From Streptosporangiaceae bacterium (GTDB lineage: Bacteria; Actinomycetota; Actinomycetes; Streptosporangiales; Streptosporangiaceae), in assembly GCA_030043395.1 (NCBI GenBank), contig JASHXW010000593.1:1-12258 (forward strand): a DNA stretch of 12,258 nt, in the 5' to 3' direction. The translations under genes were made by a program, and so were the position numbers. Shown one piece after another: positions 6,079 to 12,258 of this stretch. Numbering within the stretch: position 1 is the stretch's first letter; the number at the start of each line of letters is the position of its first letter. A model generated the notes under the pieces. It did not search any database and was not told where the DNA came from. It was given only the letters and a program-made list of their open reading frames with translations.

Positions 6079-8157
6079 ATGACTGACTCCGAGGTCCAGC
6101 TGTTGCTGCTCGACCTGGCGATCATCATCGTCCTCGCGCGCGTGCTCGGCGCGGCGGCCAAGAAGATCGGCCAGCCCCCGGTGCTCGGCGAGATCGTCGC
6201 CGGCCTGCTGCTCGGGCCGACAATCTGGGGCACGCTTCTCACGAATTCGCTGTTCCCGGCAACGCTCCTGCCGCCGCTGACCGCCATCGCCGACCTCGGA
6301 CTCGCGTTGTTCATGTTCGTAGTGGGCTTCGAGGTCGACCTGGGCCTGGTCAGGGGCCGCGAGAAGGTAGCGGCGAGCGTCGCCATCGGCTCGATCGTGC
6401 TACCGCTTGCGCTCGGTATAGGGCTCGGCGCGTTCCTGGCTGAGCAAAGCCACGTACATAGCCCGCTTAGCTTCGTGTTGTTCTTCGGCGTGTCCATGTC
6501 GATCACCGCCTTCCCGGTGCTCGCCAGGATCCTTACTGACCGGGGCCTGCACCGGACAAGGATCGGCGGGCTTGCCCTGGCGGCCGCCTCGGTCGACGAC
6601 GTGCTGGCCTGGTGCCTGCTTGCCGTGGTGATCGCCATCGCCAGCTCCAGTGCCGGGCACGACCAGTGGCGGCTGGCCCTCGCTCCCGTCTACGCCGTCG
6701 TCATGATCTGGCTGGTTCGCCCGCTGCTGCGCCGCCTGGCCGACATATACCAGCGTCAGGGTCGGCTGACGCCGAACGTTCTCGCTTGCGTCCTTGCGCT
6801 GCTGCTGCTGTCAGGGGCAGCGACCGACTGGATGGGCGTGAAGTTCATCTTCGGCGCCTTCATCTTCGGCATTGTGATGCCGAGGGAAGTTCCGGCCCTG
6901 CGGCAGGCCATCCTGGAGCGGCTCGAACAGGTCAGCGTGCTCGTGCTGCTGCCCGTGTTCTTCGTGATCGCCGGACTCAGCGTCAACCTGCGCACTGTCG
7001 GGCTCTCGGGCCTGGCAGACCTCGGGCTGATCATGGTCGTCGCCGTGGCCGGCAAATTCGGGGGCGCCTATTACGGCGCGCGGCTGGCGGGCGTCCGCGG
7101 CCGCCAGGCCAGCGCGCTGGCCTCCCTGATGAATACCAGGGGCCTCACCGAGCTGGTCATCCTGACTGTCGGCCTGCAGCTCGGCATCTTGAGCAGCAAC
7201 CTGTACTCGCTGATGGTGGTCATGGCAATCGTCACTACGGCGATGGCCGGTCCGCTGCTGCGCTACATCTATCCGCCCAAGATCATGGAGCGAGATATCG
7301 CCGAAGCTGACAAGGCCGCTTTGGGGAAGCCGGCCGCGCACCGCATCGCCGTCCTCGTGGCGAACCCGGAGACGGCGGGTCCGCTGGTCGACGTAGCCGC
7401 TCAGCTCGCGGCCAGCCGGTCAGACAGCGAGCTCGTGCTCGCGCACCTAGTCGCGCATCAGCCGGCCGGCCGGCTGGAGTACGGATCCGGGCTCGGCGGC
7501 GAACTGCTCCAGATGACCCAGACCATGAACGTGATGGCCGGCCTGGCCAAGCGCGCGGAGGCGCACGGCGTGCCCGCCGTGGTGCAGTCACGCTTCAGCG
7601 ACGACATCAGCGCGGAACTACCTGGATATCTCCACGCGGCAGAGCCGGCCACGATCGTGCTCGGCAGCGAAGCCGAGCCCACCGACGCCCTCAGCGCGGA
7701 TGGCAGCACTCAGCTCGTGATCGTCAAGCGACCCATTCCCACGTCGCCGTCTGCGGCGGTGGCCCACCTGATTCGCGGTCCGGGCGGAGATGCGGCTGTA
7801 CAGGTGGCCGCCCAGCTCTCGGTCGGTTCCGGGCTCAGCCTGGTGGTGACGCCACCCGGTCGGCCTAGCTCGTCGCGTGCCTCCGATCTGACCAAGCGCG
7901 GGATCGCCGCGACAGCGGGAACCGGGCCGGACGGCGCTATCGTCGTCGGTCCGCTCGACGGCGAGGGTGCGCAGGATGTCGATATCGCCGTAGTGGCTGG
8001 CAGCGACGAGGCCAGCGACGACATCGACCAATGGACGGCGGTGCTGGACGGCCACAAGAGGCACCATGGCGACGAATCCGCGGCGTCCGTCCCGGTCCAG
8101 GCAGCGGCTCAGCCGTCCGAGGAACAGCCAGCGGGCCATACCGGGCCCGTCGACTAG
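6079..8157 (+). CDS. CPA2-family cation:proton antiporter with C-terminal Usp-like domains
   Basis: 692 residues. The first 400 hold about 12 transmembrane helices of the CPA2 (Na+/H+ or K+/H+ exchanger, KefB/CHX-like) fold. Signatures are FVVGFEVDL (80-88), SITAFPVLARIL (141-152), the ion-site pair Asp173-Asp174 in ASVDDVLAW, and MNTRGLTELVIL (351-362). Two alpha/beta segments follow (about 420-550 and 557-655), like the universal-stress-protein-like tail of plant CHX exchangers. The Usp ATP loop is degenerate: LGS at 528-530 is followed by a short DALSADGST segment, so ATP binding is doubtful. There is no Trk-N (RCK) domain as in Kef channels. ATG 6079 is preferred over TTG 6076 because the G-rich site (about 6066-6072) is then better spaced. 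It lies 26 bp after the FHA gene. Ion specificity cannot be read from sequence. Confidence 0.93.
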   Translation: MTDSEVQLLLLDLAIIIVLARVLGAAAKKIGQPPVLGEIVAGLLLGPTIWGTLLTNSLFPATLLPPLTAIADLGLALFMFVVGFEVDLGLVRGREKVAASVAIGSIVLPLALGIGLGAFLAEQSHVHSPLSFVLFFGVSMSITAFPVLARILTDRGLHRTRIGGLALAAASVDDVLAWCLLAVVIAIASSSAGHDQWRLALAPVYAVVMIWLVRPLLRRLADIYQRQGRLTPNVLACVLALLLLSGAATDWMGVKFIFGAFIFGIVMPREVPALRQAILERLEQVSVLVLLPVFFVIAGLSVNLRTVGLSGLADLGLIMVVAVAGKFGGAYYGARLAGVRGRQASALASLMNTRGLTELVILTVGLQLGILSSNLYSLMVVMAIVTTAMAGPLLRYIYPPKIMERDIAEADKAALGKPAAHRIAVLVANPETAGPLVDVAAQLAASRSDSELVLAHLVAHQPAGRLEYGSGLGGELLQMTQTMNVMAGLAKRAEAHGVPAVVQSRFSDDISAELPGYLHAAEPATIVLGSEAEPTDALSADGSTQLVIVKRPIPTSPSAAVAHLIRGPGGDAAVQVAAQLSVGSGLSLVVTPPGRPSSSRASDLTKRGIAATAGTGPDGAIVVGPLDGEGAQDVDIAVVAGSDEASDDIDQWTAVLDGHKRHHGDESAASVPVQAAAQPSEEQPAGHTGPVD

Positions 8158-8164
8158 TCAGTCG

Positions 8165-8218
8165 ATGGCCAAGGACACAAAGACCAAGGACAGAGATACA
8201 GAGAGCAGGCAGGCGTGA
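8165..8218 (+). CDS. Candidate 17-aa charged micro-ORF overlapping the kinase start
   Basis: ATG 8165 opens 17 codons (MAKDTKTKDRDTESRQA) that end in TGA 8216-8218, overlapping the kinase GTG by four bases in the same GTGA arrangement seen at 4433-4436. The peptide is very hydrophilic and threonine-rich. There is no Shine-Dalgarno before ATG 8165. It may serve only to couple kinase translation to passage of ribosomes; the purine-rich repetitive DNA (CCAAGGACA at 8169-8177 and 8184-8192) could also explain it as chance. Confidence 0.25.
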   Translation: MAKDTKTKDRDTESRQA

Positions 8219-9054
8219 ACACTTCGAACGCTGGACTCGCGGCTGACCGGCAAGGTATCGCCGACTACCGGTTCGTGCGGGTGCTCGGTACTGGCAATCA
8301 CGGGGTGTTCTACCTCGCCAGCCGTCCCGACCGGCTTAAGGTCGACGCCGACCTGGTAGCGGTCAAGGTACTGTCCGGCAACAACAGCGCGGACACCTTC
8401 CGGCGGGCGACGCGCGAGCTAGCAGCCTTTGCCGCGGTGCAGTCGCCGTACCTGGTGACGCTCTACGACGCAGGCCAGCAAGGCGAGGACCTGTACTACT
8501 CGATGGAGTACCTGCCAGCCGGATCGCTGGCCGACGCCGCTGGCAGCCTCACGCCGCGCCAGGTACTGACAGCGGTGTCGCACGCGGCCCGGGCCGCGCA
8601 CGCACTGCACGAAGCGGGCATAGCACACAACGACATCAAGCCAGCCAACATCATGCTGCACGACAACGGGGCCAAGCTGAGCGACCTCGGGCTCAGCCAG
8701 CTGCTGACGCCAGGCCTGACGATTACCGGGCTTGGCTCGGCTGAGTCAGTCGAGTTCCTCGACCCGGCCGTGATCAGGGGCGAGATGCCAACTCGCGCCA
8801 CCGACATCTTCGCTCTCGCTGCCACGCTGCACCGGGCCCTGACCGGCAAGGGGCTGTACGGGGACCTGCCGTCGGACAACACGATGGTCGCGATGCGCAA
8901 GGTGCTCTCGCACGAGCCCGTGATCGACCCGATGCTGACAGGACCCATTCGTGACTTGATCGCCGCCTCGATCAACCCCGATCCCAAGCTGCGCCCAGCG
9001 ACAGCGGCCGACTTCGCCGCTCGCATCGACTCGGTGAACGAGGACGTGCTGTAG
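8215..9054 (+). CDS. Compact cytosolic Hanks-type Ser/Thr protein kinase
   Basis: 279 residues that are almost entirely a kinase domain, with no transmembrane helix, PASTA or other sensor domain. Visible motifs are the glycine loop LGTGNHG (24-30), Lys51 in VAVKVL, Glu68 in RELAAF as the likely helix-C glutamate, catalytic loop HNDIKPANIM (138-147) with Asp140, Lys142 and Asn145, DLG (157-159) in place of DFG, FLDPAV (181-186) at the APE position, and DIFALA (197-202) as subdomain IX. The usual HRD arginine is Asn139, making it a non-RD kinase, so activation-loop phosphorylation may be less important. All catalytic residues are present, so activity is expected. The GTG start has a moderate purine site (GAGAGCAGGCAGG, about 8200-8212). 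It is last of the five-gene block and most likely phosphorylates a protein read by the FHA domain; that link is inferred. Confidence 0.92.
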   Translation: MNTSNAGLAADRQGIADYRFVRVLGTGNHGVFYLASRPDRLKVDADLVAVKVLSGNNSADTFRRATRELAAFAAVQSPYLVTLYDAGQQGEDLYYSMEYLPAGSLADAAGSLTPRQVLTAVSHAARAAHALHEAGIAHNDIKPANIMLHDNGAKLSDLGLSQLLTPGLTITGLGSAESVEFLDPAVIRGEMPTRATDIFALAATLHRALTGKGLYGDLPSDNTMVAMRKVLSHEPVIDPMLTGPIRDLIAASINPDPKLRPATAADFAARIDSVNEDVL

Positions 9055-9123
9055 CTCCTCGCTCCTGGCTAACCACCGCGTCGGGCCACGTTCATTACTG
9101 GCCATGTTCTATGTCGGCGGCAC

Positions 9124-9900
9124 TCAGTCTTCGGCCATCTTCAGCCCGGCGACGATGGCGCGCGCGACCGGCGAGGGATCGGATCCGTCCAGCGCGAATC
9201 CGTCCCGCACGTGAACCGCGGGCTGGGCAATGATGCGCGGCCTCGTCCCGCGATGCGGCCAGGTGGCCGTGTGCACGATGAACGGGTGGCACAGGAAGAC
9301 ATCGCCTGCCTGCCCGGTGGCATGAGCCGTCGTCCTGCAGAGCAGCGAGGGCCGCCACAGTTCCGCGACATCGTCGGCGAGCATGCCGTTCTCGCCATGC
9401 GGCTCGAGCAGCTTGGGGATGAACAAGTGCGAGCCGGAAACGAGGCGGGTGGGGGAGTCATCGGGGCCGACGTCACTGAAGAGGAACAGCGCGAGCAACC
9501 CGCGTGCGCGGGACCGGGCATTGACCCAGTAGCCCCCGGGCCCGTCGAAACTGCCCTCGATGTGATAGCCGGAATTCCCCCTTTCCTCGGACGGGAACCT
9601 GGCAACGACGCCGCCGCCGACCCCTTTACGCCGCCAGTAGCGGTCCGGGCCGATCAGCTCGTCGTAGGCGGCCAGCAGCGCGGGGGAGGTGCCCGCGGCG
9701 GCGAACGCAGGTCCTTCTGGGCATGCGATCTCGGCAATGGCAGGCCAGCTTGCGGGCTCGCTTTCGCGGACTCCGTCTTCGGCTAGCCGATCCCAGATCA
9801 TTTCCTGGCATGCGCGCACGGTGCCGGGGGCAACGGCACCCCGGATTGCGACGTAGCCGTCGCGCATGAACCCGTCGACATCCACCCCGCTGGCAGCCAC
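9124..9900 (-). CDS. Phytanoyl-CoA dioxygenase (PhyH) family Fe(II)/2-oxoglutarate oxygenase
   Basis: 258 residues, cytosolic. The family hydroxylates varied small molecules using Fe(II), 2-oxoglutarate and O2. The N-terminus has the typical DGFMRDGYVAIRGAV block (9-23). Probable metal ligands are His113 and Glu115 (GYHIEGS) and His210 in the segment GDVFLCHPFIVHTATWP (199-215). The following RPRI (Arg220 or 222) is placed to bind the 2-oxoglutarate carboxylate. RLVSGSH (152-158) is also characteristic. Most members use HxD, so HxE here is a less common variant. The substrate cannot be predicted. The start is uncertain: GTG 9900 and GTG 9888 are both possible and neither has a clear ribosome site. 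It follows the TetR gene by 40 bp on the same strand, so the two are probably co-transcribed. It converges with the kinase gene across a 69-bp gap. Confidence 0.88.
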   Translation of the reverse strand: MAASGVDVDGFMRDGYVAIRGAVAPGTVRACQEMIWDRLAEDGVRESEPASWPAIAEIACPEGPAFAAAGTSPALLAAYDELIGPDRYWRRKGVGGGVVARFPSEERGNSGYHIEGSFDGPGGYWVNARSRARGLLALFLFSDVGPDDSPTRLVSGSHLFIPKLLEPHGENGMLADDVAELWRPSLLCRTTAHATGQAGDVFLCHPFIVHTATWPHRGTRPRIIAQPAVHVRDGFALDGSDPSPVARAIVAGLKMAED

Positions 9901-9940
9901 GGTGCCATTGTTGGCGGCGTTCGCCGCACAGTCACCCGAA

Positions 9941-10507
9941 TTAAGCCCGGCGTTCGTCGCTGAGGGTGCCGTTGAGGAAGATGGCCAGGACGGCCGCGCT
10001 GGTCTCTTCTACGCCGGCGTGGTTTTTCGCAGCCCGGGTGATCGCTCCCTCGATGAGGTCGGCGTAGCTGGCGAGCAGCGTCTGCACGGGCAGGTCGCCG
10101 CGTAGCGTGCCGTCGGCGATGCCCCGGCGGAACAGCCGCAGCAAGGGCTCGCTGACCTGCTCGTCGGCTGCTCCCGCTGGCTTCGGCCACAGGTACGCCA
10201 GGGCGATGTACTTGCTCCCGGTCGCGATGAAGCCCCTGGTAAGGCGGGCGATCGCATCTGGCACCGGGAGCACGTCGACATTCGCTTCGTCGATCCGAGC
10301 CTGGATCTCGCTTGCGGCGGTCTCGGCGAGTGCTTGCAAGAGCGCGTCGCGGCTGGGGAAGTACCGGTACAGCGTGGAGCGCGCAACCCCGGCAGCCTCG
10401 GCGATCTCTGCTAGGTTCGCGGCCTCGCGACGCTCGGCGAGTATCAGCGCCGCCTTGTCGAGGATGGCCGCGGCGATGTGATCACGCAGCGCAGGGCTTC
10501 GAGCCAT
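9941..10507 (-). CDS. TetR/AcrR-family transcriptional regulator
   Basis: 188 residues. The N-terminal domain carries the TetR helix-turn-helix AEIAEAAGVARSTLYRYFPS (33-52) followed by RDALLQAL. The C-terminal 120 residues are helical and would bind an unknown ligand. ATG 10507 is chosen over an upstream in-frame TTG (10543) because a TAGACT -10 element ends five bases before it, which suits a leaderless mRNA, and because the TetR fold then starts at its usual distance from the N-terminus. The TTG would lie inside the -35 box. It is divergent from the aldo/keto reductase and followed by the PhyH gene. A repressor acting on both directions through the palindromes at 10539-10571 is the natural model, including autoregulation; binding is inferred. 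Confidence 0.93.
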   Translation of the reverse strand: MARSPALRDHIAAAILDKAALILAERREAANLAEIAEAAGVARSTLYRYFPSRDALLQALAETAASEIQARIDEANVDVLPVPDAIARLTRGFIATGSKYIALAYLWPKPAGAADEQVSEPLLRLFRRGIADGTLRGDLPVQTLLASYADLIEGAITRAAKNHAGVEETSAAVLAIFLNGTLSDERRA

Positions 10508-10543
10508 GCGGGAGTCTAACCTTCCGTTGTCTTTACGAGTCAA
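10507..10543 (-). promoter_or_regulatory. Promoter of the TetR/PhyH operon (leaderless)
   Basis: On the minus strand the -35 is TTGACT (10538-10543) and the -10 is TAGACT (10513-10518), with a 19-bp spacer. The offset TTAGAC would give 18 bp. Five bases separate the -10 from ATG 10507, so transcription probably starts at or next to the initiation codon. The -35 lies within the palindrome at 10539-10551, a natural site for repression. Confidence 0.55.
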
Positions 10544-10567
10544 GTTTTGACCTTCTACACTACACTA
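10532..10567 (+). promoter_or_regulatory. Probable promoter of the aldo/keto reductase
   Basis: TACACT (10556-10561) fits the -10 pattern TAnnnT, with TTTACG (10532-10537) as a -35 at 18 bp. A second, overlapping TACACT occurs at 10561-10566. The first would place transcription start near 10568, where a GTG codon stands. The element overlaps the divergent TetR promoter, so the two promoters would compete or be co-regulated. Confidence 0.45.
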
Positions 10568-10571
10568 GTGT
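10539..10571. promoter_or_regulatory. Two palindromes, candidate TetR operators
   Basis: GTCAAGTTTTGAC (10539-10551) has 5-bp inverted arms around a 3-bp centre and covers the TetR -35. ACACTAGTGT (10562-10571) is a perfect 10-bp palindrome overlapping the distal TACACT and the inferred start of the rightward transcript. Their centres are about 21-22 bp apart, near two helical turns. Being next to a divergent TetR gene makes them likely operator sites. Confidence 0.45.
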
Positions 10572-10660
10572 CCGATAACGAGACGCTGAGCATCGCACAA
10601 CAGTCGGCCACGATCGTTCCGGCCGTGGGCGGAGGTCTTGGACAGGAGGGATACGGCTGA
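10568..10660 (+). CDS. Candidate leaderless 30-aa upstream ORF of the aldo/keto reductase
   Basis: GTG 10568 lies six bases after the TACACT -10 and opens a 30-codon frame (starts VSDNETLSIAQQ, ends GGGLGQEGYG). Its TGA (10658-10660) overlaps the reductase ATG by one base (TGATG), a classic coupling arrangement. Third-position GC, counted by eye, is 20 of 29 codons, lower than in neighbouring genes, so coding is unproven. It may be a leader peptide coupling translation to the reductase, or chance in an untranslated leader. Confidence 0.3.
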   Translation: MSDNETLSIAQQSATIVPAVGGGLGQEGYG

Positions 10661-11631
10661 TGCAGTACGTGACCGCCGAAGGCCTGCCGCCGGTGAGCAA
10701 GGTCGGCCTGGGAACGTTGCGGTTCGGCGAGAACAGTTTCGATCCGGAGCTTGTTCGCGCTCTGGTCCGTCGCGCCCTTGAACTCGGCATCACCCACTTT
10801 GACACGGCAGAGGCATACGGCTGGGGCCGCAGCGAGCGGCTGCTCGGCGCGGCGCTCGCCGCAGAAGGCGTGACCGATGTGGTGGTCACCAGCAAGTACG
10901 GGCCGCTGCTGCCGCTGCCTGCGGTAATCGAGAGGCACGCTCGGGCGAGCCGCAGTCGGCTGCGCGTGCCGCGAATTCCGCTCTACCTGCTCCACATGCC
11001 GAACCCGCTGTTCCCCCAGCGGGCGATCATGCGCGGGTTCGGGCGAGCTCAGGACGCTGAGGTCATCGGCGCCGTCGGCGTCAGCAACCACGGCCTGGCG
11101 CAGTGGCAGGCAGCCGAGGCCGCGTTCAGTCGCCCGGTCCACGCCAACCAGGTCCTGCTCAACCTCCTGCACCGCCGTCCGCTCGACAGGCTGGTGCCAT
11201 GGGCGGCGGAGCATCACCGGCTCGTAATCGCCGCCTCGCCACTGGGCCAGGGCATGCTGGCCGGCCGTTACGACTCTGGGAATCCGCCGGCGGGGCTTGC
11301 GTGGCCGCGCAGGCTCGCCCTGCGGCATTCCGCGCTTGCGCCCACCGCGGCGAACTTGCGCCGCCTCGCCCCGCTGCTTGACCAGCTTCGGACGATCGCC
11401 GCGAGCCACGATGCCACGCCAGCAGCGATCGCGCTGGCCTGGGTCATCAGCCATCACCCGGTCGTCGTCATTCCGGGAGCATCTAGCATCAGCCAACTCG
11501 AGGCCAATGCGACAGCGGCCGACATCGCCTTGACTCCCGGCGAGCGGAACGCGCTTGCCGGGGCGGCCGATGAGCTCCTCAAGCCAGCGGCTAGTCGTCC
11601 TGGCCCCAGCAGGGTCGCGCTGCGCGATTAG
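10660..11631 (+). CDS. Aldo/keto reductase
   Basis: 323 residues, a cytosolic NADPH-dependent (beta/alpha)8-barrel oxidoreductase acting on aldehydes or ketones. The full catalytic tetrad is visible: Asp48 in FDTAEAY, Tyr53, Lys79 in VTSKYG, and His112 in YLLHMPNP. GAVGVSNHG, the SPLGQGMLAGRY segment and the late IPGASSISQLEAN cofactor-binding segment are typical of the family. ATG 10660 has a strong AGGAGGG (10644-10650) nine bases upstream. It is divergent from the TetR regulator and likely under its control, which suggests that its substrate or product, or that of the PhyH oxygenase, is the inducer; this is inference. It converges on the mop gene with only five bases between stop codons. 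Confidence 0.95.
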   Translation: MQYVTAEGLPPVSKVGLGTLRFGENSFDPELVRALVRRALELGITHFDTAEAYGWGRSERLLGAALAAEGVTDVVVTSKYGPLLPLPAVIERHARASRSRLRVPRIPLYLLHMPNPLFPQRAIMRGFGRAQDAEVIGAVGVSNHGLAQWQAAEAAFSRPVHANQVLLNLLHRRPLDRLVPWAAEHHRLVIAASPLGQGMLAGRYDSGNPPAGLAWPRRLALRHSALAPTAANLRRLAPLLDQLRTIAASHDATPAAIALAWVISHHPVVVIPGASSISQLEANATAADIALTPGERNALAGAADELLKPAASRPGPSRVALRD

Positions 11632-11639
11632 CCGGGCTA
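11615..11639. other. Nested inverted repeats joining two convergent stop codons
   Basis: TCGCGCTGCGCGA (11615-11627) has 5-bp arms and a 3-nt loop inside the end of the reductase gene. TAGCCGGGCTA (11629-11639) is an inverted repeat whose two ends are the TAG stops of the reductase (plus strand) and mop (minus strand). No T tract follows on either strand. It may slow polymerase in both directions, but termination is unproven. Confidence 0.35.
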
Positions 11640-11849
11640 CTCCTTGCCGATCATCACCTCGGTCGCCTTGATGATGACCGTCACGCGATCGCCATCCTTG
11701 AGCCCCAGCCTCTCGCGTGATGCGTCGGTGATCGCAGCTGTGATTTCACCGCCTTCAACGGTGACGGACACCTCAGCCATGACCGCCCCCGACTTCACGC
11801 CGTTGACCGTTCCCTTGAGCTGATTGCGCGCACTTAGTTCCATATCCAT
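11637..11849 (-). CDS. mop: Molbindin, small molybdate-binding TOBE (Mop) protein
   Basis: 70 residues, one Mop/TOBE domain, the usual size for molbindins, which assemble into hexamers that bind molybdate or tungstate in the cytosol and buffer it. The signature LSARNQLKGTVNGV (5-18) is diagnostic, followed by GAVMAEVSV, the DASRERLGLKDGDRVTV segment and the final IKATEVMIGK. ATG 11849 and ATG 11843 are both possible; the second gives the N-terminus MELSARNQ typical of the family. A weak GGAAACGAG precedes the first. It lies 98 bp downstream of modC on the same strand, so both belong to molybdate handling. The gene is convergent with the aldo/keto reductase. Confidence 0.95.
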   Translation of the reverse strand: MDMELSARNQLKGTVNGVKSGAVMAEVSVTVEGGEITAAITDASRERLGLKDGDRVTVIIKATEVMIGKE

Positions 11850-11887
11850 CTCGTTTCCGTATCCGATTCTTTACCGGTCCATCCTCT

Positions 11888-11899
11888 GGTAGCCCTACC
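11888..11899. other. Short palindrome in the modC-mop gap
   Basis: GGTAGCCCTACC has 5-bp inverted arms and a 2-bp centre, about 40 bp before the mop start. A second, longer-spaced pair, GGGTCA (11915-11920) and TGACCC (11939-11944), lies just after the modC stop. Either could bind a regulator of mop; no match to a known molybdate regulator site is claimed. Confidence 0.25.
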
Positions 11900-11947
11900 C
11901 GCCTGCCCGAGGTGGGGTCATTCCGCGACGGCAGCGTCTGACCCGTG

Positions 11948-12258
11948 TCACGGGGGATAGGCAGTCACGCATGTCGCGGGGAAGGATGCCCATAGTTCGC
12001 CGCCGTCGTCGAGGCTCAGTTCGTCCACCGTGCTCGGGGCTACCTCCGCCGTGATCGCCTGCGGGCCCTCGATGCGCACGCGCACCCGGTCTCCGAGCAG
12101 GTCGACGCTGGCGATCTTGCCGTGCCATATGTTTGCGTCGCTGGTCTCGGGCCGGGTCCGGCCTACCGCGATAGCCGACGGCGAGATCACGGCGAGTACC
12201 GCGCCGGAGTGATCTCCTGTCGTGCGGAGCTGGCCGCCATTGTCCAGCTCGACGGTGG
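11948..12258 (-). CDS. modC: Molybdate ABC transporter ATP-binding protein, C-terminal part (5' end outside window)
   Basis: The frame is open from the window edge (first full codon at 12254-12256) to TGA 11948-11950, giving 102 residues. It holds the tail of the ATPase and a TOBE domain: a strand with VLAVISPSAIAV, then IWHGKIASVDLLGDRVRVRIEG, and the terminal ELWASFPATCVTAYPP. The last segment is typical of ModC, where TOBE domains bind molybdate and restrain the transporter. The Walker A, signature and Walker B motifs are outside the window. It is followed by mop, which supports molybdate as the substrate. A related TOBE-containing importer ATPase for another ligand is the alternative. Confidence 0.85.
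   Translation of the reverse strand, partial: TVELDNGGQLRTTGDHSGAVLAVISPSAIAVGRTRPETSDANIWHGKIASVDLLGDRVRVRIEGPQAITAEVAPSTVDELSLDDGGELWASFPATCVTAYPP

Noticed and set aside
6612..7310. A 232-codon plus-strand frame inside the antiporter gene
   Set aside because: Out of frame with a clearly conserved CPA2 membrane domain and composed of Arg/Ala/Gly-rich filler.
9084..9103. GGCCA/TGGCC hairpin between the convergent kinase and PhyH genes, considered as a bidirectional terminator
   Set aside because: The stem has only five pairs and a 10-nt loop, with no T tract on either side.
10555..11496. A 313-codon open frame on the minus strand
   Set aside because: It is antisense to the aldo/keto reductase, whose catalytic residues are all intact on the plus strand; it has no recognisable domain.
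1..12258. CRISPR array, tRNA or rRNA genes, insertion sequences, phage or integrase genes
   Set aside because: No spaced repeat series, cloverleaf, transposase or terminal inverted repeats were seen, and base composition looks even across the window.

Overview
The window is high-GC DNA with GTG starts, Shine-Dalgarno sites of the GGAGG type, FHA and Ser/Thr-kinase signalling genes, and several apparently leaderless starts. This points to an actinomycete (Actinomycetota, perhaps a Streptosporangiales-like lineage); the sequence alone does not give the genus.

Layout. (1) 1-1104: the 5' part of leuS (leucyl-tRNA synthetase) reads leftward off the edge. Its leader encodes a 13-residue peptide with two adjacent rare CTT leucine codons, followed by mutually exclusive hairpins and a terminator-like stem, which looks like a leucine attenuator. 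(2) 1105-2136: a membrane-anchored DUF3048 (YerB-like) protein reads rightward. (3) 2141-9054: a co-directional block of five genes. They are a two-Rossmann flavoprotein-like oxidoreductase, a small four-helix membrane protein, a zinc-ribbon/FHA protein, a CPA2 cation:proton antiporter with a Usp-like tail, and a compact cytosolic Ser/Thr kinase. Two tiny candidate ORFs sit ahead of the first and last genes. (4) 9124-11631: a leftward TetR regulator and phytanoyl-CoA-dioxygenase-like gene, divergent from an aldo/keto reductase. The shared promoter region carries two palindromes, and both transcripts appear leaderless. (5) 11637-12258: a leftward molybdenum pair, the 3' end of modC followed by the molbindin gene mop.

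How the genes may work together. In block 3 the kinase could phosphorylate a partner recognised by the FHA domain and so link phospho-signalling to ion exchange by the antiporter and to the redox protein. This is inferred from gene order only; I know of no described system with this composition, and it is the best candidate here for an undescribed module. The TetR/PhyH/AKR set looks like a small inducible oxidation/reduction module. modC and mop serve molybdate uptake and intracellular molybdate buffering.
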